Notes: generated by a model from the sequence alone, not told the origin. A stretch of DNA of 56,831 nt from Cetobacterium sp050033475 (GCF_050033475.1 NZ_CP188327.1:1-56831), one strand, 5' to 3'. Positions 17,901 through 26,972 are shown, counted from the first letter of the stretch. A program made the numbers and translations.

Positions 17901-18631
17901 TAAAGGAAATGAAAGTTGCAAATGATGGTGTTTTAACAGCTGGAACTCTAGGAGAAGTTAATATGTATTCAGGAGTAGAGGGAGATGAAGTTGTCAAAGG
18001 AACTATTATGTTTAATGACTTAGATAGAGTTTCTCAAAAACCAGATTCCTTAGATAAAAGTTATGAACTTTATGTTCAACTTACTCCAAGTGAGTATAAG
18101 AAATTAAGAGGAGATAGAAATTACAAAATTTATGATAATTCTGGAAACAAAGATGTAATTAAATTTGGATTGACTTTAGGAGATAAATTTTTAAATACAC
18201 CTTATGCTAAAAATATTCCTTTTGATAAACCGTTGAGTTTTAATACTTTGCCAGCTTTCTTAGAAATATCTGCTACTAATTTAGATTTTGGAAAGCTAAA
18301 TAAACATATGGGAGCCACAATTAGAAAGGGAGAAACCCATGTGGCAGTAAGAGGAACAGAAGTAAATGATTTTAGTTTAAAAATAATAAATGGAGATGTT
18401 CCTCTTGAACTTTATAAGGAAAATCCCGATGGTTCTGCAGATGAAACTAAATTTTTAAAGGTTGATAATTTGCAATTAGAAAAGAAAAGTGAAAATAGTA
18501 GTAAGAGTTTAGCTGATAAAAATCAATTGGATAGAATTTATAAATTATCTGGTAATTTACATTTTGATCCCAATGTAGAGGAAGGAACATATGGAAACCA
18601 TGTAGTTGTTGAAGCTACAGTAATTGAATAA
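14918..18631 (+). CDS. Giant secreted tip-adhesin-like protein A (1237 aa)
   Basis: It has a signal peptide MIKKFLGYLVFILAFSQTILA and then about 1,060 residues of β-rich sequence with no recognised enzyme motif. Aromatic and Gly/Asn-rich stretches include GHTWDNFDPIWNAVRIYVGT and VTHHYPPD. The last roughly 160 residues (TLPAFLEISATNLDFGKLNK then VAVRGTEVNDFSLKI) recall the pilin segment IVLDFGKI and look like a pilin-type domain. That arrangement, large adhesive part plus C-terminal pilin domain, is how two-domain tip adhesins enter a chaperone-usher fibre. The start is GTG 14918. The adhesin role is inferred from context and layout. Confidence 0.6.
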   Translation: MIKKFLGYLVFILAFSQTILANNENTILLEGRKNPAKMKIAVTKLKTTELKLDYNIKEKLIYGELPNLSDEMVFVSESLETIPSLKTVGGKKIINILKKVKPGDEIKTKTLSYEVLDKDGKKYIKISPDTQVTGIFIYLVDRKDYQIKKIYKGIFKNTSRNLRAFCGDGHSRMTEVIFNPFRNGAIRLGKYQVMGPNDVIDPAGQRADYITTKGNIAGRIYPGDKYGHTWDNFDPIWNAVRIYVGTPEEAGKNYYTSDYYVKNQGTFESHISIPNINAKIRFYADNNSPNINFELNGWEGAINQIFTIEYRRDYYSDDISQLIHRDYFQLVMPGRTVTRTIDVNVESPIVQYNENTGFGLVESTTSSTKTLNSSGGTFPKNDPWIKVKNPVDYWGSDLGRHEVDIEYNGKVSHMKSMSNGGLPADFIANFVGAEMLVGNEGGSNKSTLFGVLSHNFEALRNKDIVVTHHYPPDRKQSVPAYVFTYRFNIEKFDGWKYYDESKANIKLSSPTIAHYTIGANGEVNFGSVVLKDLDIRITKQSGGDGIRIGTIEEVYLKSLDNPNYPLIPGKLFLQKGKNILEGKEQQEVSDNVIVTFDNLAEEKLIIGGKFQVLDKTGKSPLKIGTTVNGDTNKFYKSFGNLQIQVDKRYVETNILLNNPDFPIEGTKGWIKINSTQYGEGEVSGHPGIKWGTVTNPIDIPAGATMEIFTDKWKSLGNGPLFKLPIGNGYSVRLAHKKGDNYIAIGYEKGQFAINGAENTYFLRFTDKNGKILFTDKLHISFKEPVPLDHKTTVTFMNPLMVKGSTEGVGSIWFNGSDLAEGITYEYSNSEIIDYYTRKYVTWFKVDGGVDYNLTDEEVIKVYDRNGKYFGEISGNKSNQEIILKGNKGMFTLGYEPRLKALYTNLIGNSYSGQSIEDKFYLHVVDKTTGVQKQLNELTLNVEEFNPLVYIGFKNNESQRGKVGVGLERLKGGTVGNMKIKLNTNVTLLRRYLDVIKEMKVANDGVLTAGTLGEVNMYSGVEGDEVVKGTIMFNDLDRVSQKPDSLDKSYELYVQLTPSEYKKLRGDRNYKIYDNSGNKDVIKFGLTLGDKFLNTPYAKNIPFDKPLSFNTLPAFLEISATNLDFGKLNKHMGATIRKGETHVAVRGTEVNDFSLKIINGDVPLELYKENPDGSADETKFLKVDNLQLEKKSENSSKSLADKNQLDRIYKLSGNLHFDPNVEEGTYGNHVVVEATVIE

Positions 18632-18650
18632 AACTAGAGAGGAAAAGCAA

Positions 18651-21407
18651 ATGAAAAGTAAATGGAAAATATTATTATTAACATCTTTAATAGGAAGTTT
18701 AGCTCAGGGAGCTACTCTTCCTAAACCTAATCCACAAGATGCTGAGATTATAATAAATGGAGAAGATCATACAGGAAGTTTAAGACCAGGTAGACAGTTG
18801 GAAATTGAAGGGGGAAATTATGGAGCCTCAGGAGGAGGAACGCCTTCAAGATTAGCTTTATATTTGGAAAATAAGGGAACCTTTATAAATAGAGGAAATA
18901 TTTTCAGTGAAAATCAGCAATATAATACAAATCTTATAGGAGTTTTAATTGGTGGAATTCAAAATAATCTTTATAAGGAAGATAACTTAGTTCAAATGGC
19001 ATCAGGTTCTAATTTGGAAAATTATGGAACAATTGAAATGGGAAGTTTAACTCATGATTTATCTTCTAATGGAATAACAATAGGAGGTTCAGTAACAGGA
19101 TATTTTGCCAATTATACTAAATCTATGATAAAGGCTGAGGGTTCTAATATTTATAATAGAGATAGTGGAAAGTTGATATTAAAGGGAGATACATTTTCCT
19201 ATACAACACATTTTAATGTAGATGTATTGACATATACAGATGCAACCTATAGAAAAAATGTTGTAGAGTTAGGACATGGAAGTAGATTAATAAATGATGG
19301 ATTAATAGAGCAACAGTCTTCATATAATCCACAGCTACAATCCTATGTTGGAGTAAACCTTTTAAAATTAGGACTTAGATATAATAGATATTCCCATGGA
19401 GTAAATTCAATTAATTCTTATATTGAAAATAATGGAACTATAAATATTCAAGGAGATGTATATAAAAGTACATCTACTGGTGGATTGGATTTGAGCCTTT
19501 TAGGAGCAGACTTTATAGGGTATCATGAGAAATATGGAGTTTATAGCCAAGGGGGAACTGTAGTTAATAATGGAACAATCGATGTTCAAAGAGATTTTAC
19601 AAAAATGGAAGTAAATGGAACTTTGGTAGATGCCACAGTTATGGATGGTCCACTTTTAGGATTGGGAATTTTATCCTATAAGAATATGACAGAAAAAAGT
19701 GTTGGAGTTCATATGGAAGGTGGAACCTTTATAAATAATGGAGGAACAATTAAAGTTGGAGCAAATAGTAAGGAAACTTTAATTGGAACAGGATATGCAG
19801 CCATAGCCTTAGAAGGAAATCATGGGGCAACTATGGAAGTAAATGGTGGAAATATAATTTTAGATGGGGCAAGTATATTTGTTTCAAATTTACAAAATGG
19901 TTCATATTTAGTTTTTAAGGGAGATACAACAGTAACATCTACTAAGTCTGGAAAAGATGTAAATACTGCACTTTTTGCCAATGATTCAACTTCTAAACAT
20001 GTTATAGAAGGAAATTTAACAGTTAATGGAGATTTACAAATTAAAAAGGAAAATAATATAAACATTTCTATAAATGATAAAAATCAGTTTGGAAATTTAA
20101 CAGTAAATCATTTACAGATGGATGGAGATGTAGGAGTAGATGTAGGAAAACTTACAGAAAGAAAAATAAATAATATATCTGCTGAGAAATTAATTGTAGC
20201 TAAAAATGGTATTTCAGGAAATGGTCAATTAATTTCAGATAATTATATGTTTAATATTGAACAAAATAGGACAGGACAATTTACAAAAAGTGGTGAAGAA
20301 TATATTGGAATTAATGTAAGAAGAAAAAATTTCCAAGAGATTGTTTCTAATCCAGAATTAGGAAATGCTTTAGAAAATATTTATGAAAATGGAACAGGAA
20401 ATCAAGAGGGACTGTACGAGTTATTAGCTCAAGCAAAAAATGAATCAGAATTTGACAGTTCAATTTCTCAACTTACAGGAGAAAGAAATATCAATAATTT
20501 AGGTTTTCAAGTTTATAATATAAACAAAGAGCTTAATGATAATTTTTATGATTTTTCCAAGGAAAATATTAACTCCCAAGGAATTCATGTTTCATATATA
20601 AATAGTAAATCATCTATAGATAGTTCAAATTCTTCCGATGGATTTAAAAGAAAAAGTAATGGAATAATTGTGGGATATAATATTCCAACTGAAAGAAAAA
20701 TAGATTATGGAGTAGGATTTGCCTATGTAAATTCCAATGTTGATTATGATAGTAATGGCAGCAAAAATAAAATAGAAACTTGGAATTTTAGAGGTTACAG
20801 AAATGAACAATTTAAAGGATTGAATTTATTTTCTGAATTAACTTTTGGAACAAATAAAAGTAAAAATAATAGAAATTTTGTAGTTGGTGATTTTGTAAAT
20901 CCTATAAAAGGTCATGTAAATATTTATACTTTTGGATTAAATAATAATATTTGGAAGGAATTTAAAGTTAATGATAAATTCTCAATTATTCCAAATGGAG
21001 GAATTAATTTAACATATTTAGTTCAAAGGGATTATAAGGAAAATAGCGGAAAATACACAGTTGATTTAGACAAGGTAAATTCTTTCTTTGGAGAAGGAAT
21101 TTTAGGAACAGGATTAAATTATCAATTATATAAAAATGATTTAAAAACTTTAAATTTATTTGCTAATGGATCCTATGGATATGATTTTGTAAATAAAAGC
21201 GGTGATTTAAAGGAAAAAATAAATGTATTAAATGACTCTGAAATAAAAATAGAGGGAAGAAAATTAGATAGAAATTCAGTTAAAGTAGAGATAGGATTAA
21301 GATACGATTTAGGAAATGGTTTAAATGTAAATTACTCTTACACAAGAGAAGTTTTAAATAAAGTTCATAATAATTTAAACACAATTGGAATTAATTATAA
21401 ATTTTAA
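18651..21407 (+). CDS. Autotransporter A (type V secretion), last gene of operon A
   Basis: A 918-aa protein: signal peptide to AQGA (about residue 21), then a passenger of short repeats of the type NNGTIxVxGD, typical of a right-handed β-helix. The C-terminal β-barrel of about 280 residues begins near GFKRKSNGIIVGYNI and ends NTIGINYKF with the terminal Phe expected for Bam recognition. ATG 18651 is chosen after GAGAGGA; an ATG at 18624 lies inside the preceding gene without a Shine-Dalgarno. It sits 19 bp behind the giant adhesin gene, with the operon terminator immediately after. An autotransporter in a chaperone-usher operon is unusual. Confidence 0.85.
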   Translation: MKSKWKILLLTSLIGSLAQGATLPKPNPQDAEIIINGEDHTGSLRPGRQLEIEGGNYGASGGGTPSRLALYLENKGTFINRGNIFSENQQYNTNLIGVLIGGIQNNLYKEDNLVQMASGSNLENYGTIEMGSLTHDLSSNGITIGGSVTGYFANYTKSMIKAEGSNIYNRDSGKLILKGDTFSYTTHFNVDVLTYTDATYRKNVVELGHGSRLINDGLIEQQSSYNPQLQSYVGVNLLKLGLRYNRYSHGVNSINSYIENNGTINIQGDVYKSTSTGGLDLSLLGADFIGYHEKYGVYSQGGTVVNNGTIDVQRDFTKMEVNGTLVDATVMDGPLLGLGILSYKNMTEKSVGVHMEGGTFINNGGTIKVGANSKETLIGTGYAAIALEGNHGATMEVNGGNIILDGASIFVSNLQNGSYLVFKGDTTVTSTKSGKDVNTALFANDSTSKHVIEGNLTVNGDLQIKKENNINISINDKNQFGNLTVNHLQMDGDVGVDVGKLTERKINNISAEKLIVAKNGISGNGQLISDNYMFNIEQNRTGQFTKSGEEYIGINVRRKNFQEIVSNPELGNALENIYENGTGNQEGLYELLAQAKNESEFDSSISQLTGERNINNLGFQVYNINKELNDNFYDFSKENINSQGIHVSYINSKSSIDSSNSSDGFKRKSNGIIVGYNIPTERKIDYGVGFAYVNSNVDYDSNGSKNKIETWNFRGYRNEQFKGLNLFSELTFGTNKSKNNRNFVVGDFVNPIKGHVNIYTFGLNNNIWKEFKVNDKFSIIPNGGINLTYLVQRDYKENSGKYTVDLDKVNSFFGEGILGTGLNYQLYKNDLKTLNLFANGSYGYDFVNKSGDLKEKINVLNDSEIKIEGRKLDRNSVKVEIGLRYDLGNGLNVNYSYTREVLNKVHNNLNTIGINYKF

Positions 21408-21412
21408 TAAAA

Positions 21413-21445
21413 AAATGGAGAAGTTTTTTTCTCCATTTTTTTTTT
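21413..21445 (+). terminator. Terminator of pilus operon A
   Basis: AAATGGAGAA (21413-21422) and TTCTCCATTT (21429-21438) are followed by more T. It separates operon A from the convergent Rrf2 gene. Confidence 0.88.
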
Positions 21446-21461
21446 GCGAGTATTTCAAAAA

Positions 21462-21869
21462 TTAGCTAATTTTTTTATTAATTAAATCATGAAAACTTAT
21501 ATGATTTAAATCTCTTAAAAGAGCTTTTTCAATATAAATTAAAGAAGTTTCAACGGGACATAGATTTCCTATGGAATTTTCAAAAATAGAATTATAATTT
21601 CTTATTTCAATTGGTCCCTCTGTTATTTTTATAATCTCACCTAAAAAAATATTTTCTGGTTTTTTATTTAAAGAAAATCCTCCAGTAACTCCTCGATGAC
21701 TATTTATTATTTTATGTTTTGCAAGTTTTTTTAAAATTTTAATGGCAAAATTTTCCGGAATATTTTCATTTTTAGAAATGGTTTTGGAATCTATAATTTG
21801 TTTATGATTATTTTTAAGTAAATAATAAATGATTCTTAAGGCGTAATCAGTTTCTTTTTTTAGTTTCAT
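21462..21869 (-). CDS. Rrf2-family regulator without Cys cluster (pilus operon B)
   Basis: A 135-aa paralogue of the regulator at 7901-8323 (MKLKKETDYALRI, IPENFAIKILKKLAKHKIIN, GVTGGFSLNKKP). The effector loop keeps only one Cys (GNLCPVE) against four in the first regulator, so it cannot hold the same cluster and may be constitutive or sense something else. ATG 21869 is chosen with AAAGGA upstream; an upstream TTG at 21884 precedes that Shine-Dalgarno. It is divergent from chaperone B across 262 bp and probably controls operon B. Confidence 0.85.
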   Translation of the reverse strand: MKLKKETDYALRIIYYLLKNNHKQIIDSKTISKNENIPENFAIKILKKLAKHKIINSHRGVTGGFSLNKKPENIFLGEIIKITEGPIEIRNYNSIFENSIGNLCPVETSLIYIEKALLRDLNHISFHDLINKKIS

Positions 21870-22131
21870 TAAATATCCTTTCAATATTGTAGTAATTGTA
21901 AGAGAAATATATCATAAAATTTAATAAAAGTTATCTATACCTTTTTTGTGGAAAAATCAGCAAAAAATGTTAAGTGTACTTTTTTTGTTCTTAAAATATT
22001 TTTTTTTGTTAAATTACATAAAAGTGACATATGGTATAAAATTAATTCATGAAAGCGGACAAAGTTAGTCCGATTTAAAAGTGACTTAATTAATTACAAA
22101 ATCCACTCATTTTTTAGGAGGACTGAAAGTT
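21870..22131. promoter_or_regulatory. Divergent control region of pilus operon B
   Basis: It contains a -10-like TATAAA (22035-22040) without a good -35, the leader palindrome CGGAC-N7-GTCCG at 22056-22072, and AGGAGG before the TTG start of chaperone B. Shared elements with the operon A region are the GGAC-N7-GTCC core and T-rich tracts next to TGTAC. Confidence 0.5.
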
Positions 22132-22854
22132 TTGAAAAAATTTTTAATCGGTATGTTTACTTTGGCTTTTTATAGCTTGTCTTATTCTTATATAAACATA
22201 TCCCCAACCAGTTTAGATAAGAATATTGGTGTAGGTGCTTATGAAGAGTTCACTCTTTATAACAATACCAAAATCCCAATTAGGTATAAAATTACACCAA
22301 TGGTAATGAATGAACCTGAGATCGAAAATATGTCTCAATGGATGGAAGTATATCCCAAAATTGTTACCATCCAACCCCTTGAAGAAGGTTCATTTAAAGT
22401 CTATATCAAGTCACCCAATAAAAGTAAAGATGGAGATTATGGAGCTTTTCTAAATATAAAACAAATCAGTGCTCCTAAGCTTAAGAGTGATGAGAAGGAA
22501 TATATTTCCAGTGGATTGACTGTAATGACTAACTTGAATATGGGTCTTTATGGATATGTTGGATCAGAAACACCAAATATAGTTCCTAAGGATGTAAAGG
22601 CTTACATGAAGGATAAAAAATCCTATATAAAATTGGAGTTAGAAAACCATACCAATAGATTGGTGAGAGTCAGTTTAGAATTAGAAGATGAAAAAAAGGG
22701 AGTTTATCCAGTAGGAGAGTTTAGAGCTCTTAAGGGACAAACCTTAGAGATAGATCAAGAAATAAAAACTTTAAAAAATAGTAAATTAGCAAAAAAATTA
22801 ATTATAAAAAATAAAGAAACAAATCAAGTACTTAAAAGTATTACTTTAAAATAA
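22132..22854 (+). CDS. Periplasmic pilus chaperone B
   Basis: A 240-aa paralogue of chaperone A with near-identical core strands (YINISPTSLDKNIGVGAYEE, TLYNNTKIPIRYKITP, GDYGAFLNIKQISAPKLKSD). The C-terminal domain is more diverged. A TTG start (22132) follows AGGAGG at 10 nt, as in operon A. Third-position G/C use looks slightly higher than in copy A, for example in the first 300 bases. It delivers pilin B and minor subunits to usher B (family knowledge). Confidence 0.8.
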   Translation: MKKFLIGMFTLAFYSLSYSYINISPTSLDKNIGVGAYEEFTLYNNTKIPIRYKITPMVMNEPEIENMSQWMEVYPKIVTIQPLEEGSFKVYIKSPNKSKDGDYGAFLNIKQISAPKLKSDEKEYISSGLTVMTNLNMGLYGYVGSETPNIVPKDVKAYMKDKKSYIKLELENHTNRLVRVSLELEDEKKGVYPVGEFRALKGQTLEIDQEIKTLKNSKLAKKLIIKNKETNQVLKSITLK

Positions 22855-22896
22855 ATAAAAAAATAAAAAAATGAAAATATTTAGGAGGATTAAAGA

Positions 22897-23421
22897 ATGA
22901 AAAAATTATTAACAGCATCATTATTAGTAGCAATGGGAGCAATGGCAATGGCAGAAGAAATAACTCCACCAGCAGCAGATAAAAGAGCACCGCAAACAGC
23001 AGCAGCAAATGTAAAGGTAACAGCTCAAGTAGTTGCAGATAACTTAGTAATTTCTGACTTAAATGGAAGACCAATCGTTTTAGATTTTGGTAAAATCTCT
23101 AACCAAAAAACATCAGGAGTTTCTAATGCTAGAATAGATTTCAAAGTTGAAAAAGTAGGACAAGAAGGGTCAGAATTAGAAGGAATTACTGTTACTTTAG
23201 CAGGATTAGATGGTGAAAATAAAGTTCAATTATTAAATACTAACGTAGCAGCAGCAGATAAACAAATTCCTGCATCAATAGCTTTAAATGCAGCTGAGGG
23301 AACTTTCGTAGGAAAAGAATATGTAGGATTTATCCAAGGAACAATTGATGCAAGAGATTCTAAAAATAAAGCAGCATCAACTTATGAGAACGTTTTAGTA
23401 TTAAATGCAACAACAAAGTAA
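22897..23421 (+). CDS. Major pilin subunit B
   Basis: A 174-aa protein with signal peptide MKKLLTASLLVAMGAMAMA. The Pro/Ala-rich mature N-terminus leads into NVKVTAQVVADNLVISDLNG and RPIVLDFGKISNQKTSGVSN, the block shared with pilin A. It ends STYENVLVLNATTK. Many GCA alanine codons give this gene a base pattern unlike its neighbours. AGGAGG lies 8 nt before ATG. A terminator follows before the usher, as in operon A. Confidence 0.8.
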   Translation: MKKLLTASLLVAMGAMAMAEEITPPAADKRAPQTAAANVKVTAQVVADNLVISDLNGRPIVLDFGKISNQKTSGVSNARIDFKVEKVGQEGSELEGITVTLAGLDGENKVQLLNTNVAAADKQIPASIALNAAEGTFVGKEYVGFIQGTIDARDSKNKAASTYENVLVLNATTK

Positions 23422-23465
23422 TTTAGGAACTTATCAATCCTTTAAAATAAAAAAACTCTAAAAAA

Positions 23466-23492
23466 GGGGCTAAGAATCTTAGCCCCTTTTTT
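23466..23492 (+). terminator. Internal terminator between pilin B and usher B
   Basis: GGGGCTAA and TTAGCCCC around a short loop are followed by TTTTTT, at the position equivalent to 11379-11407. Confidence 0.85.
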
Positions 23493-23536
23493 AACAGATA
23501 AATAATTAAAAAAGAATTTTAAGAATAGAGGTAAAA

Positions 23537-26038
23537 ATGAGAAAAAAATTATTATATGTTTTGGCAATTTTATGTTGCTCTATAGGTTATGGAGAAACAG
23601 AAAAACCTCTTTATTTCTCAGATGATATGGTTTATATAGAAGACAGTGGAATTGAGGAAAGGAAGGGAATATATACTCTAAATGTTAAGGGAACACCTGT
23701 AAATTTTGCATATGAAGTAATAAAAGAGAATGGAAAATATTATTTTCCTGTCATTTCATTTTTTCAATCCATTGGAATGAAAAACTATAAAAAAGATGGA
23801 AATATAATTAGATTCTTTTTAGGAAATGATTTAAAGGAATATAAAATAGATCCTTCTAAGGACCCAAAGACAGATTATATTTTAGAAGATGAAGATATTT
23901 ATTTAATAGAAGAAAAATTTAAAGAGAATTTTGCTCAGAGACTTTCTGTGGAAAGTTCTAAATTAGCAATTGAGATGTTACCATCTTTTTCAACTCCAGA
24001 GGATATTCAATTTATGTTGAATGCCACAACTGATAGATTGAAAAAGGAGTCAGAGACACCAGTTTTAACTTATAAGACTGAAAGAGAATTAATTGATTTA
24101 GGAAATTTAAGAGTTAATTTAGAAGGAAGCATTATAAATGGAAAAAGTGATTCTAAAAAAAATGATTGGAATGGATTTTTAGAATATAGTAGTCCATTTT
24201 TATATGGAACTTTATTAACTGAATATGATTTAAAAGAACATGAATTTGGAGATACAACCTTAAGATATGATGATATCTATCAAGGAAATTATGATTTAGA
24301 ATTTGGAATTTATGGATCTAATAGAGAAAAGGGAATGAGTTTTAAAAAAGATAGAGGTTATTATGAAGAGGGAAAAAATTATGTAATAACAGAAAAAGTT
24401 CCTCTTGGAAGTAGAGTAGAATTACTTTTTGGTGGAATCCCAATTGATATAGCCTATGAAGAAAATGGCGAAGTAACTTTCATGAATAATTTAATAAAAT
24501 CTGGAAGAACTTATCATTTAAAAATATATGCACCGGACGGGGTTATAACAGAAAGAGAAATAAAAATAACAGAGGATTACAATCAACAGAATAAAGGTGA
24601 ATTTGGATATGATATTGCCATAAGAGAAGATAAAGAAGCTAAATCTGTAAATTCAGATATAAATGTATTTTATGGAGCTACCAATCATTTAACTTTAGGA
24701 GTTGGATATAATCAATCCCATGAGTTAATAGATGATAAATTTTATACTCATAGAGATGTAAAGGGGCAAGTTATTTACAGTAACTTCTTATTCAATAATT
24801 CTTATACATTGAAATTAGAAGGAGAAAAATCTGTTTCTGAAGAGGATAGATTTGATAAAAAATATTCTCATAGTATTTTATTAGATGCTGATATTATTCA
24901 AAATTTAAATTTAAAAGTTGAGCAGAAAAATAATGGAGCTTATTATGAAGAAAAAAATGAGCAATATTTAGAATTACAATATGATATTACAGACAATATT
25001 ACATTAAATTATGACTATGAAAAAATAAATCTTTATGATGAAGGGTCTAAGACTGATTATTCCTATGGAATTCAAGTTGATCAAAGTTGGCAATCACTTC
25101 TAGTTAGTTTACAAGCTACAAATAATAGAGAAGAAGTAAAGGAATATACGGCGGATATTTACTACACAGGGTTTAAACATGTTATTACAAAGTTAAGTAA
25201 TAGAATTGATGATGATGGTTATTATGAGGGAGCATTTAAGGTTATGAATAAATCTTGGAATGATACTTTAGAATATAGCTTTGAAACAACTTATTCATCT
25301 AAAAAGAAAGATATATATACCTTAGATTTTAAACTTAAACTTGATAACTGGTTTGAAATAGGAACTTATCTTGAGAAAAACGGAGAAAATAAAGGTTATG
25401 TTGGAATAGATAAGGTTATTGATCTTAAAAATCCTATGGCAAAAGTTGAAGATTTAGATAGTTCTAGATTAGAAGTTATTAGTTTTATTGATTGCAATAA
25501 TAATAACAAATTTGATGAGGGAGAAAAGGTAACAGGAAATGTGGAGGTTACCTTAGGAGAAGAAACTTTAACTACCGATGAAAATGGAATAGTAAATTTC
25601 TATGGAATTCCAAGTAATGGAGAATATGATTTAGAAATAAACTCTCTGAGACCTACTTTAAATGGAAAGAAAACTAAAATTAAAGTAAGAGGAACAGGGA
25701 CAGGAACAATTAAGGCCTATGTTCCAGTAAAACCTCAAGTTGAATTAAATGGTTTTGTTGATTTAGGACTAAAAAATTTAAATGAAAATCAAAAGATAGA
25801 TATTTACAACAATACAGTTATTTTGATTACAAATAAACAGGATAAATATAAAAAATGTTTCTACGCTGATGGAGATGGAACTTTCTATTTAACAGATATT
25901 TTCCCTGGAACATACAATGTAAAAGTAACCTATGAAGGGGATGACTATAAATTGAAAAATATAAATGAAAATATAGAATTAATTTATGGAGATAATATGG
26001 GACAAAATGATATTACCCTTACTATGGAGGCAGAATGA
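23537..26038 (+). CDS. Outer-membrane usher B
   Basis: An 833-aa paralogue of usher A, exactly equal in length and collinear. It has a signal peptide to GYG (residue 19), the plug-like segment TEKVPLGSRVELLFGGIPID, barrel motifs (NWFEIGTYLEKNGENKGY) and the C-terminal FIDCNNNNKFDEGEKVTG domain. The barrel is better conserved between copies than the N-terminal and C-terminal soluble domains. Its stop overlaps the next start (ATGA). Pore for export of subunits of operon B. Confidence 0.8.
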   Translation: MRKKLLYVLAILCCSIGYGETEKPLYFSDDMVYIEDSGIEERKGIYTLNVKGTPVNFAYEVIKENGKYYFPVISFFQSIGMKNYKKDGNIIRFFLGNDLKEYKIDPSKDPKTDYILEDEDIYLIEEKFKENFAQRLSVESSKLAIEMLPSFSTPEDIQFMLNATTDRLKKESETPVLTYKTERELIDLGNLRVNLEGSIINGKSDSKKNDWNGFLEYSSPFLYGTLLTEYDLKEHEFGDTTLRYDDIYQGNYDLEFGIYGSNREKGMSFKKDRGYYEEGKNYVITEKVPLGSRVELLFGGIPIDIAYEENGEVTFMNNLIKSGRTYHLKIYAPDGVITEREIKITEDYNQQNKGEFGYDIAIREDKEAKSVNSDINVFYGATNHLTLGVGYNQSHELIDDKFYTHRDVKGQVIYSNFLFNNSYTLKLEGEKSVSEEDRFDKKYSHSILLDADIIQNLNLKVEQKNNGAYYEEKNEQYLELQYDITDNITLNYDYEKINLYDEGSKTDYSYGIQVDQSWQSLLVSLQATNNREEVKEYTADIYYTGFKHVITKLSNRIDDDGYYEGAFKVMNKSWNDTLEYSFETTYSSKKKDIYTLDFKLKLDNWFEIGTYLEKNGENKGYVGIDKVIDLKNPMAKVEDLDSSRLEVISFIDCNNNNKFDEGEKVTGNVEVTLGEETLTTDENGIVNFYGIPSNGEYDLEINSLRPTLNGKKTKIKVRGTGTGTIKAYVPVKPQVELNGFVDLGLKNLNENQKIDIYNNTVILITNKQDKYKKCFYADGDGTFYLTDIFPGTYNVKVTYEGDDYKLKNINENIELIYGDNMGQNDITLTMEAE

Positions 26039-26526
26039 AAAGAATAATAATGACCATCTTTTTTATACTCACCTCACTAATGGTATATGGAAGAGATATG
26101 ACAATAGGTGGAAAAATAAAAAATGATATAGAAAAAATATTAAAAAGTGGAACTTCTGGAGATCAAGTCCAACCTATAGCAACTAAAACTGTAATGATGG
26201 GAATAACTACAAATGTAGTTGTTCCCTTAGAAATTATATCAGATATTGATATTCAAGCTATGGTTATTGACAATCAAGATGTTGTAGTGCCCTTTGAATT
26301 AGAAATGAGTAAAACTCCTAATAAAAAAGATTACTATAAAGTTAAATATAGTGAAACTGAAATAGATATAGATAAAGATGGAAAAGTAGATACGTATATT
26401 TATTCTAATAAATATATAAATTCTAAAATACAGAAAGATAATTATGTATTGATAAAAGGTAGAAATATTTCTAAGGAAGGCTATCATGAAAAAATTATCT
26501 ATATAGATGTGGAAATTAAGGATTAG
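26035..26526 (+). CDS. Secreted protein with EF-hand-type loop, operon B
   Basis: A 163-aa paralogue of 13947-14474 with a shorter charged spacer after the signal peptide (to VYG, about residue 19). It keeps IATKTVMMGITTNVVVPLEI and the loop DIDKDGKVDTYIY, so a calcium-loop function is probably under selection. It overlaps the usher by 4 nt. Confidence 0.6.
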   Translation: MKRIIMTIFFILTSLMVYGRDMTIGGKIKNDIEKILKSGTSGDQVQPIATKTVMMGITTNVVVPLEIISDIDIQAMVIDNQDVVVPFELEMSKTPNKKDYYKVKYSETEIDIDKDGKVDTYIYSNKYINSKIQKDNYVLIKGRNISKEGYHEKIIYIDVEIKD

Positions 26527-26534
26527 GAGGCAAG

Positions 26535-26972
26535 ATGAAAAAAATATTTTTATTGGTTATTTCATTATTTTTATTTTCAATAAATGCTTTTGGAGAAATT
26601 AAAGTTAAGGTATATAAAAATATGACCTTTGAGAATATAAATAGTAAAAGTAATGGAAGACAAGTTGTAGGAGTTGGAGTTTTAGAGTTAACTTGTGACG
26701 AAGAGGATATGGGAAGTAAAATACGTTTAGATTTTTTAAAAAAAGGTTATATAACAAATAGAAAAAATTGGATTGAAATAAAAAAATTCCACGTAGAAGA
26801 GAAGGATAAAATTTTTATTTTAAACAGTAAAGTAAAACACATAAAATTTTATGGAGTTATTGATAGAAATGATATTGGGAAAGATACAGACCAAGGAGAT
26901 CTAATAGAAGGAAAGTATGTGGGAGCTACTCCTGTCCTATTATCAATATATGAGAAGGAGTTGACAAAATGA
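26535..26972 (+). CDS. Small secreted pilin-like protein, operon B
   Basis: A 145-aa paralogue of 14484-14921: signal peptide MKKIFLLVISLFLFSINAFG, then EIKVKVYKNMTFENI and VVGVGVLELTC. AGGAGG lies just before ATG. A 4-nt overlap (ATGA) links it to the giant adhesin gene. Minor subunit or tip adaptor by context. Confidence 0.55.
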   Translation: MKKIFLLVISLFLFSINAFGEIKVKVYKNMTFENINSKSNGRQVVGVGVLELTCDEEDMGSKIRLDFLKKGYITNRKNWIEIKKFHVEEKDKIFILNSKVKHIKFYGVIDRNDIGKDTDQGDLIEGKYVGATPVLLSIYEKELTK

